Source: an uncultured Ardenticatenia bacterium (GTDB lineage: Bacteria > Chloroflexota > Anaerolineae > Promineifilales > Promineifilaceae). From it: a stretch of 5,608 nt of DNA. Every line of letters begins with the position of its first letter. Positions within the stretch are counted from its first letter, which is position 1. A program made the translations under genes and the position numbers. This document shows, piece after piece, positions 1 to 5,274 of this stretch. The DNA lies in the NCBI GenBank assembly GCA_937858165.1, contig CALLZA010000211.1:1-5608 (forward strand). The letters run 5' to 3'. The notes beneath the pieces were generated by a model that worked only from the letters and a program-made list of their open reading frames with translations, was not told where the DNA came from and did no database searches.

Positions 1-84
1 TTTTTTTTTTTGTTAATGTTACGGCGCCCCCCCAGATCTACCCTAGATCGCTCGTCGGCAGCGTCAGATGTGTATAAGAGACAG
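1..84 (+). other. Illumina Nextera/P5 adapter contamination, not genomic
   Basis: Bases 66-84 are exactly the Nextera mosaic end AGATGTGTATAAGAGACAG, and 52-65 are exactly TCGTCGGCAGCGTC, the rest of the Nextera read-1 adapter. Bases 44-51, TAGATCGC, match a standard Nextera i5 index. Bases 15-43 match the P5 flow-cell sequence with about five substitutions, mostly to C. The T-run before it resembles the poly-T spacer of the grafted P5 oligo. Translation gives the well-known contaminant peptides SSAASDVYKRQ and MCIRDR. The likely origin is read-through of a short insert in the mate read, with low-quality late cycles. Any open frame that starts here is an artefact. Confidence 0.98.
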
Positions 85-1115
85 GCCCGGCGTTGGGGGC
101 CAATGGCTTGCTGCGCTGGTACTTGCTCCACGTGCTGCTACTGCCCCTGCTGGCCGGCATCTTCTTCTTCGTCCACTACTACAAGGTCGTCCTCTACGGC
201 ATCTCGCTGCCCCCCGGTCGCGAGCAGATCGGCGAGGACACGGCCAAGCGCGTGCCCAAAGACGAGCGCACCTACTTCATCCCCGACATCTTGACCAGCG
301 AACTGATGTGGACGGCGCTGGCCACACTCTTCCTGGTGGCTGGGGCGCTGTGGCTGTGGGACGCCCCGCTGGAAACCCACGCCGACCCGGTCGTCACGCC
401 GCTGCACGTCGTTGCCCCGTGGTATCTCTCCTGGTCGCAGGGCTGGTTGAAGCTGGCCCCCAAGACAGTCGTCGTCGGCTTCATCCCGCTGCTGCTGGTG
501 GCGTTTATCGTCATGCCCTACTTCGAAGTGGGCAAGAGCCGTCGCTACGCCGACCGCCGCGTGGGGCTGACCGTGGCCATGTTGTTCATGGCCTTCATGC
601 TCGTCTCTAACTGGATGGGGTCGCCAGAGTTCCGCGTGACCTCCTCGCCCGACCGCGAGGTCAGCATCCATCTCTTGCCCGAAGAAGGACCTGGCGGTCT
701 GAAGGGCATTCCATTCGAGCACATGACGCCGGGAACCTACATCCCCGGTCAGGTCATCGATGGCAACCCGTTCCTAACACGCGGCCTGGCCGTCTTTGAA
801 GAAGCGATGCATGAGCAAAGCTGCACCGTGGTTGGCAACGAGATGTGGCAAGAGTGCATCGTCACCACGCTGGATAGCGGCGCCAAGGCCTATAGCAACC
901 GCTTCACCAGTTCGGCCATGCCCGATCCCGTGGCAACGCTGGAGATCATCGAGATACAGCCGAACCTGAAAGAGATGATCCTTACCTACGAGGCCGTCGA
1001 TCCCGGCAACCCGAATGAGTTGCTCATCGATACCCAATGGACGTCTTTCCGCCACGCCTTCTCCAACTACGAAGAGGAGTGCCGGTTCCTGAATAAGACG
1101 TGCGCGATTAACTAA
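85..1115 (+). CDS. Cytochrome b, C-terminal part (helix D + subunit IV-like region + soluble tail), 5' truncated
   Basis: Membrane quinol-oxidising subunit of a bc-type complex. The 5' part is missing because the contig starts inside the gene; the first complete genomic codon is at 87, and a TTG at 93 is internal. Numbering from that TTG, residues 8-31 are helix D, with haem-ligand histidines H13 (RWYLLHVLLLP) and H28 (FVHYYKV). Fourteen residues lie between them, as in cytochrome b6; bc1 cytochrome b has thirteen. Three more membrane segments (about 69-90, 125-145, 156-172) match subunit IV. The Qo-site motif after TPLHVV reads APWY (108-111) in place of PEWY. After the last helix comes a soluble tail of ~165 residues with cysteines at 244, 255, 330 and 337 but no CxxCH. 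The dihaem cytochrome c gene follows 80 bp downstream in the same direction. Family call is strong; the function of the tail is unknown. Confidence 0.9.
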
Positions 1116-1125
1116 TTGCCGCCGC

Positions 1126-1172
1126 CGTGGCGACGTGGCCACTCGGCAGATGCCGCGGGCCACGTCGTCACG
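1126..1172 (+). promoter_or_regulatory. Long intergenic stem-loop between cytochrome b and cytochrome c genes
   Basis: Bases 1126-1140 pair with 1158-1172 in a 15-bp stem that has one G-U wobble (1130/1168). Inside the 17-nt loop, CGGC (1144-1147) can pair with GCCG (1152-1155). No T-run follows, so it is not a standard terminator. Its place between two cotranscribed-looking genes, just before the aaggaa ribosome-binding site at 1181-1186, suggests mRNA processing or stabilisation, or a partial attenuator that sets the ratio of the two subunits. That role is inferred; the pairing is seen directly. Confidence 0.6.
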
Positions 1173-1195
1173 CAATGAACAAGGAACGATGACCC

Positions 1196-2050
1196 ATGCA
1201 GATCAAGATTGTCATTGGAACCATCGCCTTCATGCTGACGATGATGGTCTTCGGCTATTCGGCGCTGCGTGAGCCGGCCCGGCTGGAGCGCTTTGCCAAT
1301 GCCGAACTCGGCCGCTCCATCGAAGCCGGCGGCCATATCTTCGCCAATAACTGCGCCACCTGCCACGGCGTCGACGGCACGGCCGAAGCGTGCTTCGACG
1401 CGGCCGGCAACCAGATCGCCTGCCAGGGCCTGCCGCTCAACTACAACAGTCTGCTGTGCGGCGAACCGTCGCAGCGCATGACCGACATGGGCTGGAGCGG
1501 CACCAAGGCCGCCTATGTGCTGACCACTGTCGCCGCCGGGCGCGGGCCGATCATGCCCACCTGGTCGGAGCAGTTTGGTGGCCCGCTGCGCCAGGACCAG
1601 GTGCGCGACGTGACCAACTTCGTGCTCAACTGGGAGAGCGAGACCCTGTGCGCCGCGCCGGTCATCACCTATGACTGGCCGGAGACGGCCGACGAGTTCC
1701 TGGCCCGCACCGACGAAGTGCAGCCGGGCGACCCGACGCGCGGCGGCGAGTTGTACACCGTCACCTACGGCTGCCAGGCGTGCCACGGCTCCATCGACGG
1801 CTCGGTCGCCGGGGTGCTTGGCCCCTCGCTAACCAATATCGAGACCGACGGCGCGACCCGCGTTGAAGGGATGGACGCGGCGACCTATGTCTACCACTCC
1901 ATCCTCTACCCCAGCGACCACATCGCCCCCGAGTGTCCCACCGGCCCCTGCGCCGGCCCGCCCAGCGCCATGCCGGCCAACTTCGGCGCGCGCATGGGCG
2001 AGAACCCGCAAGACATGGCCGACATTCTGGCTTTGTTGTTGGGAGAGTAG
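1196..2050 (+). CDS. Membrane-anchored dihaem c-type cytochrome
   Basis: Electron-transfer subunit of the bc-type complex, carrying electrons from the cytochrome b/Rieske core on the extracytoplasmic side. It has 284 residues. An uncleaved-looking N-terminal membrane helix (about 4-21) is followed by two cytochrome c domains. Domain 1 has CATCH (C53, C56, H57) and a likely axial Met in GPIMPTW (M120). Domain 2 has CQACH (C193, C196, H197) and a likely axial Met in SAMPANF (M259). Six further cysteines (66, 76, 88, 152, 247, 252) lie outside the haem motifs, which is unusual and could mean disulfides. The ATG has aaggaa at 1181-1186, nine bases upstream. Gene order (cytochrome b, then dihaem cytochrome c) resembles the qcr clusters of Actinobacteria and other b6/bc-type operons. 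Haem attachment is secure; membership of the complex is inferred from position. Confidence 0.93.
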   Translation: MQIKIVIGTIAFMLTMMVFGYSALREPARLERFANAELGRSIEAGGHIFANNCATCHGVDGTAEACFDAAGNQIACQGLPLNYNSLLCGEPSQRMTDMGWSGTKAAYVLTTVAAGRGPIMPTWSEQFGGPLRQDQVRDVTNFVLNWESETLCAAPVITYDWPETADEFLARTDEVQPGDPTRGGELYTVTYGCQACHGSIDGSVAGVLGPSLTNIETDGATRVEGMDAATYVYHSILYPSDHIAPECPTGPCAGPPSAMPANFGARMGENPQDMADILALLLGE

Positions 2051-2051
2051 G

Positions 2052-2075
2052 GGTCAGTGATCAGTAGGTCAGTGA
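2052..2075 (+). repeat. CAGT heptad repeat after the cytochrome c stop codon
   Basis: GGTCAGTGA occurs at 2052-2060 and again at 2067-2075. The 15-base period breaks down into two 7-mers of the form NTCAGTN plus one extra G. It begins one base after the stop codon. The same 7-mer family returns on the same strand at 3162-3219. Confidence 0.7.
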
Positions 2076-2079
2076 AGCA

Positions 2080-2250
2080 GACCTCACGTCAAGGGCGCTA
2101 AGAGCGCAAAGGGTAGCGAGTTTTCGTTAAACGAAAGACGCCAAGCTCATTTCTGAGCTTGGCGTCTTTGTGTTTTGTGGCAAGAACACTTGCGAATGAA
2201 TCAACATCTCTTTGCGTTCTTAGCGCCCTTGGCCATCTTGGCGCGAGGTC
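2080..2250. repeat. Nested inverted-repeat element between convergent genes
   Basis: Bases 2091-2111 and 2210-2230 form a 21-bp inverted repeat with a single G-U type mismatch (2104/2217). Outside it, GACCTC at 2080-2085 matches GAGGTC at 2245-2250. Inside it sits the perfect 16-bp hairpin at 2134-2169. The arms show a 9-base period built on cgcNaag-like units, clearest on the minus strand from 2243 down to 2208. The right arm has one 9-base unit more than the left. It carries no gene and looks like a non-coding palindromic repeat (REP/MITE-like) that also serves as a terminator region. I cannot tell from one copy whether it is mobile. Confidence 0.7.
2134..2176. terminator. Bidirectional Rho-independent terminator
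   Basis: A perfect 16-bp stem (2134-2149 with 2154-2169) closes a TTTC tetraloop and is followed by a T-rich stretch, ctttgtgtttt. On the other strand the left side supplies tttcgtttaac. It lies between the convergent cytochrome c gene (ending 2050) and the minus-strand zinc-ribbon gene (ending 2266), so it can end both transcripts. Confidence 0.85.
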
Positions 2251-2265
2251 TCTTTTTCCCGCTCG

Positions 2266-3156
2266 TCACTTGAGCTTCGTCCCGCACTTCCGGCAAAACA
2301 CATCCCCCGCCGTCGCCCCCTGGCCGCACTGGTGACAGAAGCGGGCCGCGCCCTCGCCCGCCGGCCGGGTCGTGGCCGGTCGAGTCGTGCGGTTCGGCCG
2401 CGGTTTGCGCGTCCGCCCGCTGCCCGTCCGCCGCCCCAAAGCCCACGCCCCCACCAGCAACGCCAGCGCCGCCGGGATGAGCAACAACCACCACGGGCTG
2501 AGGTCGCCCAGCAGCCCGCCATCCGGCGCCGCGGCCGTGGCCGCCGGGGCGGTCGTGGCGGCCGGGCTGACCGACGGCGCGGACAACACCGGCGCGTCAA
2601 CGGTGTAGGTCACGTCTACCGTAAACGGCTCGCCCGCCGCCACCGGGCGCGGGTCGATCTGGTGGTAACGCAGCCCGTCGGCGCGCGTCACACTGCCGCT
2701 GGGCGCGGGGACAATAGTGATGTCGGTCGCCGCCACCGGCTGCTGGACGACGGCCGCCACGCTGCCAATAGCCAGATCAGATGTCCAGGCGAAGCCATAG
2801 GTCACTTCGTTGTCGCTCGACACGTAGGGCGAGTAGTACTCGACGTGGAAGCTGCGGTCGGGCGTGGTCAGCGTCATGCCGCCGTCGGTCGCGGCCCACT
2901 CCACGTCAGTCACCAGCACGTCGACTTCGTTGAAGCGGGCCACGGCGTTGATCTCGGCCTCGGCCGGCAGGGGGATGGTCACCGTGGCCGGCAGCGCGGC
3001 CGACTCGGGCAGCGTACCGGTCAGAATCACCAGCATCGCCGGCCGATCATAGTCGGGCCACAGCTCGACGGTCAGCGTGTCCAGTTGGTTCACTTCGGTC
3101 TGTGTCGCCACGGGCAGGGCGGTGAGCAGGAGTAAGAGGAGGGAGAGAAGGCGCAT
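2266..3156 (-). CDS. Exported-domain membrane protein with C-terminal zinc ribbon
   Basis: Protein of 296 residues with no enzyme motif I recognise. In order: signal peptide (1-19, MRLLSLLLLLLTALPVATQ), an extracytoplasmic beta-rich domain (about 20-185, starting near ELWPDYDRPAML), an Ala/Pro/Thr linker, one transmembrane helix (about 222-240), an Arg-rich cytoplasmic stretch, and a terminal zinc ribbon C274-x2-C277-x10-C288-x2-C291. Basic residues after the helix fit the positive-inside rule, so the ribbon should be cytoplasmic. From memory, similar WPEYD/WPDYD proteins occur in Chloroflexota near cytochrome c assembly genes; that needs a search. I chose the ATG at 3156. A start four codons earlier (3168) lies inside the CAGT repeat and adds MLTT before the signal peptide. 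No clear Shine-Dalgarno precedes either start. It ends against the shared terminator element. A sensor or assembly role is only a guess. Confidence 0.8.
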   Translation of the reverse strand: MRLLSLLLLLLTALPVATQTEVNQLDTLTVELWPDYDRPAMLVILTGTLPESAALPATVTIPLPAEAEINAVARFNEVDVLVTDVEWAATDGGMTLTTPDRSFHVEYYSPYVSSDNEVTYGFAWTSDLAIGSVAAVVQQPVAATDITIVPAPSGSVTRADGLRYHQIDPRPVAAGEPFTVDVTYTVDAPVLSAPSVSPAATTAPAATAAAPDGGLLGDLSPWWLLLIPAALALLVGAWALGRRTGSGRTRKPRPNRTTRPATTRPAGEGAARFCHQCGQGATAGDVFCRKCGTKLK

Positions 3157-3161
3157 AGTGG

Positions 3162-3219
3162 TCAGCATTCAGTGTTCAGTAGGTCAGTATTCAGTGTTCA
3201 GTAGGACAGTATTCAGTGG
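3162..3219 (+). repeat. 22-bp tandem repeat made of CAGT heptads
   Basis: The units at 3162-3183 and 3184-3205 match at 21 of 22 positions, followed by a partial third unit to 3219. Each unit is three 7-mers of the form N(T/A)CAGTN plus one G. It lies directly upstream of the minus-strand membrane zinc-ribbon gene, and one possible start codon (3168) falls inside it. Confidence 0.85.
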
Positions 3220-3232
3220 CCGATCACGCTCT

Positions 3233-3260
3233 GAATTCGTAATTCCTAATTCCTAATTCT
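3233..3260. repeat. AATTC heptad tandem repeat
   Basis: Four consecutive 7-mers: GAATTCG, TAATTCC, TAATTCC, TAATTCT. It is AT-rich against a GC-rich background and ends one base short of the stop codon of the small zinc-ribbon gene. It resembles the short tandem heptanucleotide repeats described in filamentous cyanobacteria, in form only. Confidence 0.85.
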
Positions 3261-3261
3261 C

Positions 3262-3561
3262 TTAAGCGTGTCCGCGCAGGCGAATGCGGTTGGCGCGGCA
3301 GTGGGGACATTCAAGCTCGGTGTAGTCACGGCCACAGGTGCGACAGGTGCGCACCTGCACCTCGCGCTCGTCGGCCATGGAGCCGAGGACGACGACCAGC
3401 TCTTCGCCGTGGTGGGCGTCGAGCCAGGTCAGCAGATCGTAGTCGCCGATGTGCCAGCGGCCGTCGTCGTCGCGGCGCAACACGCCGTTCATGACGTCCA
3501 GTTCCATCTCGTGGGCCGAGGCCGCCAGTTTGTAGATGGCGGCGCGGCGCATTTGCTTCAT
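3262..3561 (-). CDS. Small zinc-ribbon protein
   Basis: Protein of 99 residues, function unknown. The N-terminal ~65 residues look like a compact alpha/beta domain (MKQMRRAAIYKLAASAHEME at the start, then GRWHIGDYDLLTWL). The C-terminus holds a zinc ribbon, CRTCGRDYTELECPHC, a C-x2-C-x8-C-x2-C arrangement, followed by a basic tail NRIRLRGHA. No signal peptide or membrane helix, so probably cytoplasmic. The ATG at 3561 is preceded by GAGGAG (minus strand, 3571-3566) four bases away, which favours it over a TTG seven codons earlier. The membrane zinc-ribbon gene lies about 105 bp downstream on the same strand, so the two may share a transcript. Nucleic-acid or protein binding is plausible for a ribbon this size but not shown. 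Confidence 0.8.
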   Translation of the reverse strand: MKQMRRAAIYKLAASAHEMELDVMNGVLRRDDDGRWHIGDYDLLTWLDAHHGEELVVVLGSMADEREVQVRTCRTCGRDYTELECPHCRANRIRLRGHA

Positions 3562-3565
3562 TGCA

Positions 3566-3571
3566 CTCCTC
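3566..3571 (-). promoter_or_regulatory. Ribosome-binding site GAGGAG for the small zinc-ribbon gene
   Basis: Minus-strand GAGGAG ends four bases before the ATG at 3561. It decides the start against the upstream TTG at 3582. Confidence 0.7.
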
Positions 3572-3585
3572 ACTCGCGTCAAACC

Positions 3586-3622
3586 GCGCTAAAGCGTTAA
3601 CGACTCACAGCGCTAAAGCGCT
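3586..3622. repeat. Paired CGCTAAAGCG palindromes in a divergent promoter region
   Basis: CGCTAAAGCG occurs at 3587-3596 and 3611-3620, 24 bases apart. The second is extended to AGCGCTAAAGCGCT (3609-3622), six pairs around AA. They sit between two divergent genes. They could be an operator pair for a dimeric repressor, or copies of a dispersed genomic repeat; the window alone cannot decide. Confidence 0.55.
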
Positions 3623-3658
3623 TGACTACCAACTGTCCTTGTGCCTAGCTTAGAACGT

Positions 3659-3687
3659 TTGACGCTGCTCAGGCTGGGGTCTATTAT
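3659..3687 (+). promoter_or_regulatory. Sigma-70-type promoter for the 201-residue gene
   Basis: TTGACG (3659-3664) and TATTAT (3682-3687) are separated by exactly 17 bases, and each hexamer matches the consensus at five of six positions. A start of transcription near 3694 would give a leader of about 28 bases, ending in GGAGG and the ATG at 3722. Confidence 0.75.
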
Positions 3688-3711
3688 ATCCAAACAGCGA
3701 ATTGTACAACC

Positions 3712-3716
3712 GGAGG
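3712..3716 (+). promoter_or_regulatory. Ribosome-binding site GGAGG
   Basis: GGAGG lies five bases before the ATG at 3722. With the promoter at 3659-3687, it rules against the in-frame GTG at 3641, which would be upstream of the transcription start. Confidence 0.8.
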
Positions 3717-3721
3717 TTCTC

Positions 3722-4327
3722 ATGCAAGTCGGAAATGAGCGCCTGGCCCAGGACGTGGCCGCGATGGGGGCGATGGCCGGGCAGATGGCGGAGTATCTGG
3801 ACAGCGAGGTTCTCTTTTGGCCGCTTGGCCACAACAGCCTGCCGATGCTGACGCTGGGCGGCTTTCTGCTGCGCGAACACCGGCTGCTGGCCCTGGCCGG
3901 CCTGCTGACGCCGGAGCAGCGCACCCAGGTCGACGCCGCCGTCTTCCAGTTCAACCAGGCTCTAGCCGACCGCGTCGTCCGCTTTGAGGCCAAAGCCCAC
4001 CACGAACTGGAAGCGCGCCTGCGCCAATGGACGGAGACGCTTAAGGAGATGGAGCACGGCACGCTCCAGCGCAGCAGCAACTATGCCACTGTTGTCGAAA
4101 CGCGGGCCATGATCCACGCCCTGATCGAGCGACTCAACATGCCCCCCTACCGCGCCGAAAGCCGTCTGGGCCAGCAGGTGGCGCTGCTGGATACCCGCCT
4201 GCATGGGCGCTGGACGCCGGGCGAGTTCGTCTGGCCGGCCGAATGGCAGCCCGCCTACCCCCGCGGCGAGTACTGGTGGCTCTATGGCACGCCGCGCGCC
4301 GCGCGGCAGATGGGGGATAGGGATTAG
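3722..4327 (+). CDS. Unidentified 201-residue soluble protein
   Basis: I do not recognise the family. The protein is mostly helical. Residues 1-75 are mixed and hydrophobic (LFWPLGHNSLPMLTLGGFLL near 31-50, too short and polar for a clear membrane anchor). Residues 75-125 form an amphipathic, charged helix rich in Gln, Glu and Arg (HHELEARLRQWTETLKEME). The last ~40 residues are rich in tryptophan, tyrosine and proline (GEFVWPAEWQPAYP, EYWWLYGTPR). There is no signal peptide and no Cys/His metal site. The start is fixed by GGAGG at 3712-3716 and a near-consensus promoter. The last codons (GDRD, stop) lie inside a G-rich heptad repeat, so the present C-terminus may have been set by repeat growth. 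It has its own promoter and is divergent from the zinc-ribbon pair. Coding status is well supported; function is open. Confidence 0.8.
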   Translation: MQVGNERLAQDVAAMGAMAGQMAEYLDSEVLFWPLGHNSLPMLTLGGFLLREHRLLALAGLLTPEQRTQVDAAVFQFNQALADRVVRFEAKAHHELEARLRQWTETLKEMEHGTLQRSSNYATVVETRAMIHALIERLNMPPYRAESRLGQQVALLDTRLHGRWTPGEFVWPAEWQPAYPRGEYWWLYGTPRAARQMGDRD

Positions 4328-4368
4328 GGGCCAGGGATCAGGGGCCGGGGACTAGGGGCCGAGGGCCA
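4313..4368 (+). repeat. G-rich heptad array with G-quadruplex potential, overlapping a stop codon
   Basis: Eight successive 7-mers alternate between types such as GGGGCCA and GGGATCA or GGGACTA. Eight G-tracts of three or more fall between 4312 and 4365, separated by 2-4 bases, which satisfies the usual G-quadruplex pattern on the plus strand. The TAG at 4325-4327 is within the array. Confidence 0.85.
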
Positions 4369-4473
4369 GAACCATCTTTGATTCTTGCTGCCCATTGTTG
4401 CTCGCTGCTTACTGATCACGAACCTACTTTCACCGACCTACGGCCCACGGCTCACTGACAACTGACAACCGGT
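4369..4473 (+). other. Intergenic filler with degenerate heptads upstream of the MFS gene
   Basis: No gene and no clear promoter seen. ACTGACA is repeated exactly at 4454-4460 and 4461-4467, just before the MFS start codon, and CTGATCAC (4412-4419) matches the reverse complement of GTGATCAG at 2057-2064. Much of the stretch has loose 7-base periodicity. No Shine-Dalgarno precedes the ATG at 4474. Confidence 0.5.
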
Positions 4474-5274
4474 ATGAACCTACGCTTCCCCCCGGCGTTG
4501 CGCTCGCGCGACTTCCGCATCTTTTGGCTCGGCCTTTTTGTCTCCGTCATCGGCTCGCAGATGCAGCTCATCGCCATCAACTGGCACGTCTACGAGCTGC
4601 TGCGCGGCCAGACCTTCACGGTTGAGCTTTTCGGCCGCACCGTCGAACTGGGCGCGCAAGCCCTCGGCCTGGGCACCCTCGGCCTGGTGCGCGTTATCCC
4701 CATCGTCCTCTTCGCCCTCTTCGGCGGCATGCTGGCCGATACCCGCAACCGCCGCTCGCTGCTGCTCTTCACCGAAGGCTTCGACGTCGTCATCGCCGGC
4801 ATCCTGGCCGTCCTGACCATCACCGGTCGGGCGACCATCGTCCACATCTACCTGCTCACCGGCGCGCTGGCGGCCATGAACGCGCTGGAGGGGCCGTCGC
4901 GCCAATCGCTCATTCCCCATCTGGTGCCACGCGAGCACTTCGGCAATGCCGTCAGTGTGCAAACGTTGATGTTTACCACGGCGTCCATCCTCGGCCCGGC
5001 GCTGGCCGGTCTGCTCGTCGGCTATGCTAACGTCGGCTACGTTTATGCCCTGAACGCCCTTTCCTTTGTGGCCGTCGTCATCTCCCTACTGCTGATGGAC
5101 TACCGTGGCCATGTGGCCGCGGCCTCGACCGGGCTAGGCGTGAACGCCCTGTTCGACGGGCTGCGCTTCGTCTTCCGCACGCCCATCATCTCCAGCACCA
5201 TGCTGCTCGACTTCATCGCCACCTTCTTTAGCTCGGCGCCCCCGATGCTTCCCATCGTCGCCACCGCCATCCTG
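4474..5274 (+). CDS. MFS exporter (EntS/MFS_3-like), 3' truncated at a probable chimeric join
   Basis: Major facilitator transporter, probably a drug or metabolite exporter driven by the proton gradient; the substrate cannot be told. The N-terminus RSRDFRIFWLGLFVSVIGSQM (residues 11-30 region) is typical of the enterobactin-exporter-like MFS family. Motif A in the 2-3 loop is GGMLADTRNRR (84-94). The stretch ALEGPSRQSLIPHLVP (about 137-152) and ASILGPALAGLLVG (170-183) are also family hallmarks. The last clear match is LLDFIATFFSSAPPMLPIVATAI (244-266), the seventh helix region. Family members have roughly 400 residues, so about a third is missing. The frame stays open to 5608, but from residue ~268 it is Gly/Asp/Gln-rich with no membrane helices, unlike an MFS C-terminal half. 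The ATG at 4474 fits the family start although no Shine-Dalgarno is visible. Confidence 0.85.

Noticed and set aside
1..14. T-run as a terminator or poly-A remnant
   Set aside because: It directly precedes a P5 adapter match and has no stem; it fits the poly-T spacer of the flow-cell oligo or low-quality bases.
10..610. Open frames starting in the adapter (at 10 and 68) as small proteins
   Set aside because: Their N-termini are translated adapter and their remainder is out of frame with cytochrome b.
138..722. Minus-strand frame opposite cytochrome b
   Set aside because: His/Gly/Gln-rich shadow; the plus strand carries clear membrane helices and haem-ligand histidines.
780..860. Degenerate cytochrome c domain in the cytochrome b tail (GLAVFEEAMHEQSC)
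   Set aside because: The local pattern resembles the start of a cytochrome c fold, but there is no CxxCH and the following sequence does not fit.
2332..3135. Plus-strand 267-codon open frame opposite the membrane zinc-ribbon gene
   Set aside because: It is Arg/His/Gly-rich low-complexity sequence without domains, typical of antisense frames in GC-rich genes. The minus strand has a signal peptide, a membrane helix and a zinc ribbon.
3162..3260. CRISPR array
   Set aside because: Units are contiguous 7- or 22-base repeats with no unique spacers, and there are no cas genes.
3641..3721. GTG at 3641 as the start of the 201-residue protein
   Set aside because: It lies upstream of the predicted promoter elements at 3659-3687; the ATG at 3722 has a GGAGG five bases before it.
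4480..4962. Minus-strand frame opposite the MFS gene
   Set aside because: Acidic, Gln-rich shadow of a strongly recognisable transporter.
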